A stretch of DNA of 14,329 nt from Algisphaera sp039180025 (GTDB lineage: Bacteria > Planctomycetota > Phycisphaerae > Phycisphaerales > Phycisphaeraceae), in contig JBCDDZ010000068.1 of assembly GCA_039180025.1 (NCBI GenBank), positions 1 through 14,329 on the forward strand, given 5' to 3'. Both the position numbers and the translations under genes were made by a program. Shown piece after piece: positions 5,855 through 14,091 of this stretch (position 1 is the stretch's first letter; the number at the start of each line of letters is the position of its first letter). Below the pieces are notes generated by a model that worked only from the letters and a program-made list of their open reading frames with translations, did not search any database and had not been told where the DNA came from.

Positions 5855-8815
5855 ATGGCTTGTGAACGGGTGTTTCTCGGGTGGGATCGGGCGGTGCTGC
5901 CGGCGGCGGCGGCGTGGCTGATCGACCGCCTGGGCCCGGAGATGGGCGGCGTCCTGGTGGCGGTTCCCACCGCCCGGGCCGGCCGCCGGCTGGTCGAGCT
6001 TCTGGCCGACCGGCTGGAGGGCCCCTGGGTCCCGCCGGAGGTGGTCACGGTCGGGACGCTGCCCGAGCGGCTGTACGACGCGGACCCGGGCATGGCCGAC
6101 GAGCTGGGGTCGGTCCTCGCGCGGGCCCGGGCGCTGCGCTCGGCCGACCCCGCGGTACTCGGCGAGGTGGTCCCGCACCCGCCGGCCGAAACCGACGTGG
6201 TGGGGTGGGTACGCCTGGCCGAGCAATTGGCCGCGGTCCGCCGGGAGCTGGCGGCGGGGGGGCTGGCCCCGGACGAGGTGGTCGGGCGCTGCGCGGCGGC
6301 GGGGGTGGATCTGGGATTGAGTGAGGCACGCTGGCGGGCGCTGGGCCGGCTGGAAGCGGGGTACCTCGACACGCTGGGCCGGCCGGACCGCGACCGGGCG
6401 CGGCAGCGGGCCGCGGCCGAGCGCCGCTGCGGGTTCGACGGGCCGGTGGTGCTGGTGGGGCTGGTCGATCTGTCGCCGCAGGTCTCGGCGATCCTGGCCC
6501 AGGTGTCGCCGCTGACCGCGCTGGTCCCGGCCCCGCGGGACCACGCCGCGGGGTTCGATGCGCTCGGCGGGCTGATCGACGGGTACTGGCGTGAGCAGGC
6601 GGTGGCGGTGGACGACCTGCGGCTGGTCGATCGGCCTGAGGATCAGGGCGCGGCGCTGGTGCGGGTGCTGGCCGCGTTGCCGGCGGGGACGCCGGCCGAG
6701 GCGGTGAGCGTGGGGATGGGCGACGAGACGCAGGCCGGCCCGCTGCGGCGGGCGATCGAGTCGGCGGGGGTGCCGGCCCGGCCCGCGGCGGGGCGGCCGC
6801 TGAGCCGGTCGGCACCGGCGGTGCTGCTCGAGACATTGGGGCGGTACGCCGCGGGTCGGCGGCTGGCGGACCTGGCGACGCTGGTGCGCCACCCGCTGAT
6901 GGCGCCCGTGCTGGGCGCGGACGAGCCCTGGCTGTCTCGGCTTGATGCGTACGCGACGCGCTACCTGCAAACGCAGGTGCCTGCGATGGCCCCCGACGAG
7001 CCGGCGACGGGCCACGGGGTGGGCTGGGGAGAGATCCGAGGGAAGGTCCGGGGGGAGGCGGGGGAGCGGGCGTTTCTCGGGGCGTTGCAGCAGCGGGTGG
7101 ACGCGCTGCTCCCGGCGGACGCGGGGCGGGTCAGGCCGTGGCCGCAGTGGATCGAACCGATGGCGGAGGTCTTGCGGCGGGTGCTCGGCGATCGGCCGCT
7201 CGACCCCGAACAAGACCACGCCCTGATCGACGCGGTGGGCCAGTTGGCGGCGGTGTTCGACGCGGTAGGCGGGCTGGACGCGGCGGCGGTTACGACGCCG
7301 AGCGTGACGTTTGCCCAGGCGGTGTCGCTGTGCGCCGGGCGGTGGGCGGGCGGCCGGGTGCCCGAGCGGGGCGGGACGCCGGCGGTGGAGCTGATGGGGT
7401 TTTTGGACGTGGCCTGGGACGACGCGGCCCACGTGGTGCTCACCGACGTGAACGAGGGGAGTCTGCCCGAGTCGCGGGGCGGGGACGCATTTTTACCCGA
7501 CGGATTGCGGCGGACGCTGGGGCTGCCCGACGATGCGCAGCGGCTGGGCCGGGACGTGCTCTTGATGAACATCGTGCTGCGCAGCCGAGCGGGGCGCGGC
7601 GTGGAGCCCCGCTCCGACGGACTCGGCAAGGCCGCGCCGGATTTAACCGCGCCTGAGTCGGCGGTGACCGAAGAAACGACTCCCGGGGACATGAGTTTTG
7701 CGGAATCCGATTCCGGGGGGGCAACTTCCGGGGTGGTGTTGGCGTGTCGGCGGTCGGCGGAGGGGGACCCGCGGGCGCCCAGCCGGCTGCTGCTGGCGGG
7801 GGACGATGCGCTGCGGGTCGCGCGGGTCAAAGCGTTTTATGCCGCGGACGGCGAGGGATCCGGAGCCCCGGCGAGATCCACGACCCCAGCGGCGGCGGTC
7901 GCGGGCGGCGAGAACCGGTTCCTGATCCCCCGGCCGCTGCTGGACGGCCCGGCGATCGACCGGCTGCGGGTCACCGCGTTCCGCGACTACCTGGCGTGCC
8001 CTTACCGGTTTTACCTGAAGCATGTGCTCAAGCTCGGGTCGCTGGACGACCGGGCGGTGGAGATGGACGCGCTGGCGTACGGGAGCCTGGCCCACGAAGT
8101 GCTCGAAGCGTTCGGCCGATCCGATGCCGCCGACGCCACCGAGCCCGGCGTGATCGAGACGTTTCTGAGCGACACGTTGAGCACGGCGGGGCGGTCGAAG
8201 TTTGGCGGCCGGCCGCGCCCCGCGGTGCGGGTCCAGGTCGAGCAGCTCCGCGAACGCTTGGCGGTCTTCGCGGACCGGCAGGCGGCGGTGGCGCGGCAGG
8301 GCTGGCGGATCCGGCGCGACCTGTTGGAGAAAGACCTCGAAGCGTCGGTGTCGGTGGATGGCCAGGCGTTCACCGTCACCGGGCGGATCGACCGGGTCGA
8401 CGAGCACCCCGAGCTCGGCGTCCGTCTGCTGGACTACAAGACCTCGGACGCGGGCGACGACCCGGGGCGGACGCACGTGCGCGGCGGGCGGTGGGTCGAC
8501 CTGCAGCTCCCGTTGTACCGGACGCTGGTCGGGCCCAGGGAGTTGGGGCGGGCGGCGGTGGGGTACTTCAACCTACCCAAGTCGCCGGACCACGCGGGGG
8601 TGCGGCTGGCGGACTGGGACGACGCGGCGTGGGCCGAGGCCCGGGCGGCGCGGGACGGGGTGGTGCGGGGCGTGCGGGGCGGGGTGTTCTGGCCGCCGGT
8701 GCGGGACGTGCCGCGGTACCCGCACGGTTTATCGCGGATCGCGGCGGAGGGGGCGATGGGCCGGGACGAGCTGATCGGCGCTTCGTGGCCCGGTGCGGCG
8801 GGGGGCGGGGCGTGA
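5855..8815 (+). CDS. addB: AddB-like PD-(D/E)xK nuclease subunit
   Basis: This 986-residue protein is the probable AddB/RexB-type partner of the following AddA-like helicase, acting in resection of double-strand breaks before RecA loading. The N-terminus has the AddB-like fold signature (VAVPTARAGRRLVELLADRL) but no GxGKT Walker A, so this subunit probably does not hydrolyse ATP. The C-terminal nuclease is intact: ACPYRFYLKHVL (714-725), His747 in YGSLAHEVLE, GRIDRVD with Asp846, LLDYKTSD with Asp860 and Lys862, and QLPLY (884-888). Classical AddB holds an Fe-S cluster with one Cys before and three after the nuclease. Here Cys715 remains, but there is no cysteine after it; the usual Cys-rich tail is replaced by VFWPPVRDVPRYPHGL. 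It is shorter than the roughly 1160-residue Bacillus protein. An insertion at about 577-627 carries a palindrome and TTCCGGGG copies. The stop overlaps the addA start by 4 bp, implying translational coupling. Confidence 0.87.
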   Translation: MACERVFLGWDRAVLPAAAAWLIDRLGPEMGGVLVAVPTARAGRRLVELLADRLEGPWVPPEVVTVGTLPERLYDADPGMADELGSVLARARALRSADPAVLGEVVPHPPAETDVVGWVRLAEQLAAVRRELAAGGLAPDEVVGRCAAAGVDLGLSEARWRALGRLEAGYLDTLGRPDRDRARQRAAAERRCGFDGPVVLVGLVDLSPQVSAILAQVSPLTALVPAPRDHAAGFDALGGLIDGYWREQAVAVDDLRLVDRPEDQGAALVRVLAALPAGTPAEAVSVGMGDETQAGPLRRAIESAGVPARPAAGRPLSRSAPAVLLETLGRYAAGRRLADLATLVRHPLMAPVLGADEPWLSRLDAYATRYLQTQVPAMAPDEPATGHGVGWGEIRGKVRGEAGERAFLGALQQRVDALLPADAGRVRPWPQWIEPMAEVLRRVLGDRPLDPEQDHALIDAVGQLAAVFDAVGGLDAAAVTTPSVTFAQAVSLCAGRWAGGRVPERGGTPAVELMGFLDVAWDDAAHVVLTDVNEGSLPESRGGDAFLPDGLRRTLGLPDDAQRLGRDVLLMNIVLRSRAGRGVEPRSDGLGKAAPDLTAPESAVTEETTPGDMSFAESDSGGATSGVVLACRRSAEGDPRAPSRLLLAGDDALRVARVKAFYAADGEGSGAPARSTTPAAAVAGGENRFLIPRPLLDGPAIDRLRVTAFRDYLACPYRFYLKHVLKLGSLDDRAVEMDALAYGSLAHEVLEAFGRSDAADATEPGVIETFLSDTLSTAGRSKFGGRPRPAVRVQVEQLRERLAVFADRQAAVARQGWRIRRDLLEKDLEASVSVDGQAFTVTGRIDRVDEHPELGVRLLDYKTSDAGDDPGRTHVRGGRWVDLQLPLYRTLVGPRELGRAAVGYFNLPKSPDHAGVRLADWDDAAWAEARAARDGVVRGVRGGVFWPPVRDVPRYPHGLSRIAAEGAMGRDELIGASWPGAAGGGA
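7587..7614. repeat. Perfect 9-bp palindrome inside an in-frame insertion of addB
   Basis: GAGCGGGGC (7587-7595) and GCCCCGCTC (7606-7614) flank a 10-nt loop. The palindrome opens a low-complexity segment (about 7583-7735) placed between the conserved LLMNIVLR motif and the RSAEGDPRAPSRLL motif of AddB-like proteins. It could be a dispersed palindromic repeat captured in frame. Confidence 0.6.
7711..7733. repeat. Two TTCCGGGG copies in the addB insertion
   Basis: TTCCGGGG occurs at 7711-7718 and 7726-7733, 15 bp apart, the same period as the array in addA. They encode Ser-Gly steps in the low-complexity insertion of the AddB-like protein. Confidence 0.85.
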
Positions 8816-11800
8816 GCGAATACCGGTACGAAGACGACGCCTCGGCGTACCCGGCGCCCGCCGGCCACGCCGAGGCGCCCGACCCGGGGCACCGGCTGAT
8901 CCGCGCGTCGGCGGGCTCGGGCAAGACGTACCAGCTCACCGAGCACTTCCTGGGGCTGCTGCGCCGGGGCGCGGCGGTGGACGAGGTGCTCGCGACGACG
9001 TTCACCCGCAAGGCGGCGGGCGAGATTTTGGGGAGGCTGATCGGCCGGCTGGCCGACGGGGACGAGACGGCGCTCCTGGCGGAGGTGACGCGCAAGCTGC
9101 ACCGGGTGGGCGTGGCGACGATCGACGGCTTTTTCCATCGGCTGGGGCAGGGGTTCCGGTTCGAGCTGGACCTGCCGTTGGACCCCCGGCTGATCGCCGA
9201 GGACAGCCCCGAGGCGCGTCAGCTCCGGGCCGAGGCCATCGAGGCGGTACTCCACGCCGCGTCGGCCGACGACGCCGCGTTCGGGGCGCTCTTGGCCTTG
9301 TTGCGTCGGCTGCACCACGACGCCTCGGCCCGGAGCGTGACCCGCGCGATCGACGACATCGTGACCACCCACGCGGCGGTGTACCGCGCCGCCCCGGACC
9401 GGGCCGCGTGGACCCCGCTGCACGTCAAGGGCCTGCTCACCGCGCGGGAGTTGGCGGACCTTGTCGAGCGCTGGATGGCGCTGGGCGACGCGATGCCCGA
9501 GACCCGAACGGGCAAGCCGCGGAGCCTGTGGGTGAAGAGTTGGGAGCACGCCGCGGCGTGTGCGCAGCGGCAGGACTGGGACGGGCTGGTGTCCAAGGGC
9601 GTGGTGGCCAAGGTCTACGCCGACGAGACGGTCTTCGACCGCACGGAGATCCCGCCCGACTGGCTCGACGTGGCGACGCGGTGGTGCGGCCACGTCCGGG
9701 GCGTGGTGCTCGAGCGGATCGCCCGCCAGACCGCCGCCACCCATGAGCTGATGCAGCGGTTCACCGCGGAGTACGAACGCCTGCGGGCCGGGCGGGGCGT
9801 GATGCTGTTTAGCGACATGGCCCATCGGCTGGCGGGCGGGGCGTTTGCCGGGCGGGGCGTGGACACCGACGCGGCGCTCGCGGAGGTCTATTTCCGGCTC
9901 GACGCGGCGGTGACGCACCTGCTGCTCGACGAGTTTCAGGACACCAGCCTGGACCAGTGGCAGGTGCTCTCGCCGTTCGTCGACGAGATCGGCGGCACGG
10001 GCGACGGCAGCCGGAGCCTGCTGGTCGTCGGCGATACGAAGCAGGCGATCTACGGCTGGCGCGGCGGGTGCGCCGAGCTTTTTGACCGCGTGAAGTATCA
10101 CGCGCCGCTGCTCGAAACCCGGACGCTGGCCAAGAGCTACCGGTCGTCGCCGACGGTGCTGAGCGTGGTCAACCGCGTGTTTGGCGGTGTGGCGGGCTGC
10201 GACACCCTGAACCCCGACAAGTACCCCGAAGACGGGGCGGCCGCGGCGGCGTGGGCCCAGGGGTTCGAGCCACACGCGGCGCAGCACACGGCCCTGCCGG
10301 GCTACGTCCGCCTGAGCGCTTCGCCCCCCGGCAGCACCGACGATGACGCGGCCGCCGACGAGGCCGCCCCGGCGACCTCGCACGAACGCCATGCGGCCCA
10401 AACGATCGCCGCGCTCTACGACCGGTTCCAGCGGGCCGGACACGGGGACGTCGCTTCTGGGGATGTAGCTTCCGGGGATGTCGCTTCTGGGGATGTCGCT
10501 TCCGGGGGCGGGGGGTGGACGATGGGGGTGCTGACCCGCAGCAACCGCGCGGTGTATCGCCTGCTTTATGAACTGCGGCGGCTGGGGCTCCCGGCCAGCG
10601 GCGAGGGGGGCAACCCCATCTCCGACCACCCCGCGGTTGCGGCGGTGCTCTCGGCCCTCCAGATGGCGGACCACCCCGGTGACACCGCCTCGGCGTTCCA
10701 TACGCTCAACTCCCCGGTGGGCACCCTGCTGAATATGCAGGCCCTGGGCGACGCGGCGGGCGTCGCACGGGCGGTCCGCCGCGAATTGCTTGAGCACGGC
10801 TACGCCGCGACCCTGGCGCGCTGGACCCGGGCGCTGGCCGGGGACTGCGACGCGGCGGGGCTGGAAAAACTCGGGCAACTCGTCACGCTCGCCGAGGGGT
10901 ACGACGCCTCGGCGCAGGGCGACGCGGGCGCGGTGCTCCGGCCGCTGCGGTTCGTGGACCACGTCGAAGGCGCACGGGTCGAAGCGTCCACGCCCGCGGT
11001 GATCCGGGTGATGACGATCCACCGCAGCAAGGGGCTGGAGTTCGACGCGGTGGTGCTGCCCGAACTCGATGGGGCGTTTAACAATCGGTTCGATGTGTTG
11101 GTGGATCGGCCGGATCCGACCGGGCCGATCGAGGGCGTGTTCCGCGGGGTGAACGAGGCGAACCGTTCGGCCGCGCCCGTGCTGGGCGAGGCGTACCGGC
11201 AGCGGCGGACCCGGCAGCGGCAGGAAGACCTGTGCACGCTGTACGTGGCGATGACCCGGGCCCGGCAGGGGCTCTATCTCTTGGTGAAGCCCGCGGTGAA
11301 CACGGAAGGCAAGCCGCGTCGGGTCGGCCAGTGCTTCGCGGGGATTCTGCGGGACACGCTGGGGGACCCCGACGCCGGGCCGTTGGCCTGGGGCGACGAG
11401 GCGTGGATGGCCCACGACACGGACGAAGACGTCACCGCGACCGCCGCTGTCGCAGCCGCTACGCCGCCCGAGGAAGCGGCGGGCGAGGCGGCGACGCGGG
11501 TGGTGTTTGACCACCCGCTGCGGCGGATGCGGCCGACGGTCTCGCCGTCGTCGCTGCACGGCGGCGGGCGGGTGCGGGTGGCCGACCTTTTGTCGCGGGC
11601 CCCGTCGGCGGCGCAGCGGCGGGGCGACGCGGTCCACGCGGCGCTCGAAACGGTGGCGTATGTTGATGAGGTTGGAGACATGCCAATGGCCGACGGGCTG
11701 GGCGAGTTGCTGCGGCGGCCGGCGGTGCGGGCGGCGCTATCGCGGCGGTTCGGCGAACGCGAGGTGCTCTGGCGGGAGCGGGGGTTCGTGGTGCCCGACG

Positions 11801-12060
11801 GCGGGCGGGTGCTGCGGGGGGTGTTCGACCGGGTGGCGGTGGAGCAGACGGGCGAGGGACGGGCGACGGCGGCGCACCTGATCGACTTCAAGTCGGACCG
11901 GGTGGACGCGGGCGGCGAGGCGCTGGCCGGGCGGGTGGCGGCCTACCGTCCGCAGTTGGCGGCGTACCGCCGGGCGCTGTGCCTGATGCTCGGGCTGCCG
12001 GCCGAGGCGGTGACGGCGGAGCTGGTGTTTACCGGGCCGGGGGTGTCGGTGGCGGTCTGA
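8812..12060 (+). CDS. addA: AddA-like UvrD/Rep-family helicase-nuclease
   Basis: This 1082-residue protein is the ATP-driven helicase subunit of an AddAB-type complex. The superfamily-1A motifs are in order: GSGKT (35-39, Lys38); TTFTRKAA (62-69); DEFQDT (373-378); VGDTKQAIYGWRGG (406-419); KSYRSSP (441-447); TIHRSKGLEFD (735-745); YVAMTRAR (811-818). A RecB-type nuclease domain closes it: His942 in GDAVHAALE, VFDRV with Asp1006, LIDFKSDR with Asp1025 and Lys1027, and QLAAY (1048-1052). All catalytic residues look present, so both subunits of the pair carry a nuclease, as in Gram-positive AddAB. The start is GTG at 8812, whose GTGA overlaps the upstream stop; the open frame extends further upstream but only as a shadow of addB. 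The protein is a little shorter than Bacillus AddA (about 1230). A GDVAS repeat (545-564) sits in a linker just before WTMGVLTRSN. PcrA or UvrD are excluded by the nuclease domain. Confidence 0.92.
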   Translation: MSEYRYEDDASAYPAPAGHAEAPDPGHRLIRASAGSGKTYQLTEHFLGLLRRGAAVDEVLATTFTRKAAGEILGRLIGRLADGDETALLAEVTRKLHRVGVATIDGFFHRLGQGFRFELDLPLDPRLIAEDSPEARQLRAEAIEAVLHAASADDAAFGALLALLRRLHHDASARSVTRAIDDIVTTHAAVYRAAPDRAAWTPLHVKGLLTARELADLVERWMALGDAMPETRTGKPRSLWVKSWEHAAACAQRQDWDGLVSKGVVAKVYADETVFDRTEIPPDWLDVATRWCGHVRGVVLERIARQTAATHELMQRFTAEYERLRAGRGVMLFSDMAHRLAGGAFAGRGVDTDAALAEVYFRLDAAVTHLLLDEFQDTSLDQWQVLSPFVDEIGGTGDGSRSLLVVGDTKQAIYGWRGGCAELFDRVKYHAPLLETRTLAKSYRSSPTVLSVVNRVFGGVAGCDTLNPDKYPEDGAAAAAWAQGFEPHAAQHTALPGYVRLSASPPGSTDDDAAADEAAPATSHERHAAQTIAALYDRFQRAGHGDVASGDVASGDVASGDVASGGGGWTMGVLTRSNRAVYRLLYELRRLGLPASGEGGNPISDHPAVAAVLSALQMADHPGDTASAFHTLNSPVGTLLNMQALGDAAGVARAVRRELLEHGYAATLARWTRALAGDCDAAGLEKLGQLVTLAEGYDASAQGDAGAVLRPLRFVDHVEGARVEASTPAVIRVMTIHRSKGLEFDAVVLPELDGAFNNRFDVLVDRPDPTGPIEGVFRGVNEANRSAAPVLGEAYRQRRTRQRQEDLCTLYVAMTRARQGLYLLVKPAVNTEGKPRRVGQCFAGILRDTLGDPDAGPLAWGDEAWMAHDTDEDVTATAAVAAATPPEEAAGEAATRVVFDHPLRRMRPTVSPSSLHGGGRVRVADLLSRAPSAAQRRGDAVHAALETVAYVDEVGDMPMADGLGELLRRPAVRAALSRRFGEREVLWRERGFVVPDGGRVLRGVFDRVAVEQTGEGRATAAHLIDFKSDRVDAGGEALAGRVAAYRPQLAAYRRALCLMLGLPAEAVTAELVFTGPGVSVAV
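10444..10503 (+). repeat. 15-bp tandem repeat, four copies, within addA
   Basis: Four 15-bp units of the form GGGGAYGTMGCTTCY begin at 10444, 10459, 10474 and 10489 and are followed by a G-rich run. They encode Gly-Asp-Val-Ala-Ser four times and stay in frame. The unit junctions carry TTCCGGGG or TTCTGGGG, linking them to the octamer family seen elsewhere in the window. Confidence 0.95.
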
Positions 12061-12082
12061 CCCCGGACCCGACGGGGGGCGG

Positions 12083-13879
12083 TCAGCGGATCGACCCGTC
12101 GCCGTAGAGCACGGCCCCGTTGAGGTCGCGCTGGCCCTGGTAGGACTCGTAAAGGATGGGGGTGTTGGCGGGGCTCGCGCCGGCGGCATGGCTGGGGGGT
12201 TGGTAGATGAAGCCCGGGCGGTCGCCGGTGCGGGGGTTGGTCATGATCTGGTCGAAGCCGTCGAGGTACGGCCGGAGTTGGAGGAGGTTTTCGGGGAACG
12301 CGCCGCGGTGGTCGTCGCGGTACTGCATCAGGGCGATGCCGATCTGGCGCATATTGCTGGCCGAGACGATGCCCTGGGCTCGGCTGCGGGCGTCGCGGAG
12401 GACGTCGAAGTAGGCGAGAGGCGAGCCGCTGTTTTTCGAGGCCGGCTGCGGCCCGCCGGGGCGTTGGGACGCGATCGGCGACGGGGCGGGGGCGGAGCGG
12501 GTGGACGGGGTTTTGACGCGGACGGTGGCGAGGCCGCGGCCGGCGAACGTCAGGCGGTATCGGCCCGCGGGGGGCCGGGGGAACAGCAGCGAGAGCTCGT
12601 AGCGGGACCACGGCCAGGTGCGGGAGGTCTCGACGACGCGGGGGGCGGCCCAGTGCGCGCGGGCGTCGCCGGGCCAACTGACCCGGAGGGTCGGGCCCTG
12701 GTAGAGGGCGGTGACCTGCGGCCCCATGGGGTCGGGGTGCTGGGTGATGAGCGTGCCGGTGGCGGAGAGCCCCTGGGCGGCGGGCTGGGATTGGTATGCG
12801 GCCGAGGCGGTGAAGTCGACCGTGCCCCGGGTACGACCGAGCGCGTACTCGGCCTGCCCGGTGACGAGGCCGCGGCGGGTCTCGACGTCGAGCCGGTCGG
12901 GCGTGGACGGCGGGTCGGGCGGGAGCAGGGCGCGGTACTGCGTGGTGGGCGCGGCGGCGAGCTGGAGGTCGATCGGCTGGTCGAACGATTCGACGATCAG
13001 CCGCGGCGCAGGCGGGACCGATGCGTTGCCGGGCGCAGTGGACGGATTTCCGGGGGCAGCGGCGCTTGCGGGGGCGGGGGTGTTCCCAGAGCCGAGTTTA
13101 TTTCCGGGGGCGTGGCCGGGGGTGAGTTGGAAGGCGTGGGCGGGGATGGTGGTGTGGAAGCCCGAGGTTTGGCCGAGGGTGTTGAGCGCGCCTTGTTTGA
13201 GGCGGACGCGGAGCAGGAGGTAGTCGCCGCCGGGGTGGGGCTGGGTCACGAAGAGGCGGTCGGGGCCGCCGACGGCGGGCGGGCCGGCGGGGGAGAGCCG
13301 CTGCACGCTGGGCAGGACGTCGACGAGGAAGACGGGCTGGGGCGTGCCGACATGGGCGTCGCGGTGCGGGCCGGTGAAGTACCAGCCGCCGACGGCGGCG
13401 CAGACCAGCGCGGTGAGCAGGAGCCGGGCGGGGGTGAGGCTGAGCCCGAAGACCGAGACGATTTCGCGCGACCAGACCGAGACGGTTCGGGCGTCGTCGG
13501 CCTGGGCCCGGGCCTTGGCGAACGCGGCGACCCGGGGGTCGATCGCCGGGGTACCCGGCCGGTCGGGCCCGGTCGGCGGAGGCGGGTCGGGAAGCCGTCG
13601 TAGCGAGGACGCCGCGGGGTGCGCGGCGGGGACAGGGGTTGCTGTGGGTTGCTTTCCGGGGGCGGGGGTGGGGTCGACGCGGAGGCTGTAGGTCCGGCGG
13701 TCTTCGGGCTCGGGTGGGTCGGCGGTGAGGGCCGGGGGGATCACGTGGCGGCAGGCGGGGCAGCGGACGGCGCGGCCGACGGCCCGGGCGTCGAGGCGGA
13801 GGGGGCGTTGGCAGGCGGGGCAGGTGATACGGATGGGCGGGCCGGGCGGAAGGCGGAGGGGCGGCAGGGGGAAACACAA
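12083..13879 (-). CDS. Zinc-ribbon, single-TM protein with C-terminal pseudopilin-like domain
   Basis: A 598-residue protein of unknown function. A Cys4 zinc ribbon comes first (Cys20, Cys23, Cys40, Cys43, in two CPAC pairs), then a Pro/Ala-rich linker, one likely membrane helix at about 151-168 (ARLLLTALVCAAVGGWYF), and a long probably extracytoplasmic region with beta-rich segments and low-complexity inserts (APGK, APGN). Residues about 488-598 resemble the C-terminal part of DUF1559/type II pseudopilin-like proteins common in planctomycetes: SNMRQIGIALMQYRDDHRGAFP (split here as SNMRQIGIAL then MQYRDDHRGAFP) and a final LYGDGSIR like the DG motif. The N-terminal processing site of true pseudopilins is absent because the domain is C-terminal. 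TTG is the only reasonable start: there is no ATG, GTG or other TTG in frame before the zinc ribbon, and a promoter lies just upstream. A cytoplasmic zinc ribbon sensing or scaffolding for an exported domain is plausible but speculative. Confidence 0.8.
   Translation of the reverse strand: MCFPLPPLRLPPGPPIRITCPACQRPLRLDARAVGRAVRCPACRHVIPPALTADPPEPEDRRTYSLRVDPTPAPGKQPTATPVPAAHPAASSLRRLPDPPPPTGPDRPGTPAIDPRVAAFAKARAQADDARTVSVWSREIVSVFGLSLTPARLLLTALVCAAVGGWYFTGPHRDAHVGTPQPVFLVDVLPSVQRLSPAGPPAVGGPDRLFVTQPHPGGDYLLLRVRLKQGALNTLGQTSGFHTTIPAHAFQLTPGHAPGNKLGSGNTPAPASAAAPGNPSTAPGNASVPPAPRLIVESFDQPIDLQLAAAPTTQYRALLPPDPPSTPDRLDVETRRGLVTGQAEYALGRTRGTVDFTASAAYQSQPAAQGLSATGTLITQHPDPMGPQVTALYQGPTLRVSWPGDARAHWAAPRVVETSRTWPWSRYELSLLFPRPPAGRYRLTFAGRGLATVRVKTPSTRSAPAPSPIASQRPGGPQPASKNSGSPLAYFDVLRDARSRAQGIVSASNMRQIGIALMQYRDDHRGAFPENLLQLRPYLDGFDQIMTNPRTGDRPGFIYQPPSHAAGASPANTPILYESYQGQRDLNGAVLYGDGSIR
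13048..13109. repeat. Dispersed TTCCGGGG copies in the zinc-ribbon gene
   Basis: TTTCCGGGGGC occurs at 13047-13057 and 13101-13111, with related GCTTGCGGGGGC and TTGCCGGGCGC blocks around it. On the coding (minus) strand the repeat reads GCC CCC GGA AA, giving Ala-Pro-Gly-Asn in a disordered linker. A third copy at 13654-13661 gives Ala-Pro-Gly-Lys in another linker of the same protein. Confidence 0.85.
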
Positions 13880-13883
13880 ACTT

Positions 13884-13911
13884 ATTTTACGCGGCGGACG
13901 CGGGGGTTCAA
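13884..13911 (-). promoter_or_regulatory. Sigma70-like promoter, near-leaderless start
   Basis: Read on the minus strand, TTGAAC (13911-13906) and TAAAAT (13889-13884) are separated by 16 nt, close to the -35/-10 consensus and standing out in very GC-rich DNA. A start about 7 nt below the -10 box would fall at about 13877, on the TTG start codon (13879-13877), so the mRNA of the zinc-ribbon gene may have almost no leader. Confidence 0.5.
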
Positions 13912-13948
13912 TAAGCAGGACGCGGCGCGGCGGGAGGCACGGCGTCGA

Positions 13949-13970
13949 GCGAGCGTGGCGGGCCGCTCGC
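13949..13970. other. Intergenic inverted repeat
   Basis: GCGAGCG (13949-13955) and CGCTCGC (13964-13970) are perfect 7-bp inverted arms around TGGCGGGC, in the 212-bp spacer between two divergent genes. There is no T-tract. In DNA this GC-rich such a palindrome can arise by chance. Confidence 0.35.
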
Positions 13971-14091
13971 CCAGGCGGGGCGTGGGGAGGCCGAGAAGGG
14001 TGGGGGCGGCCGAGCCGAGGCGGCCCGGGGGGACGAGCGCGGCGGGGCGGGTTTTGCGTTGCGCGGGCGGGTGGCGGATCATGGGGGGCTT

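Noticed and set aside
8434..11637. Long open frame (about 1067 codons) antisense to addA
   Set aside because: Arg/Pro/His-rich composition with no motif; the opposite strand encodes a complete set of UvrD motifs.
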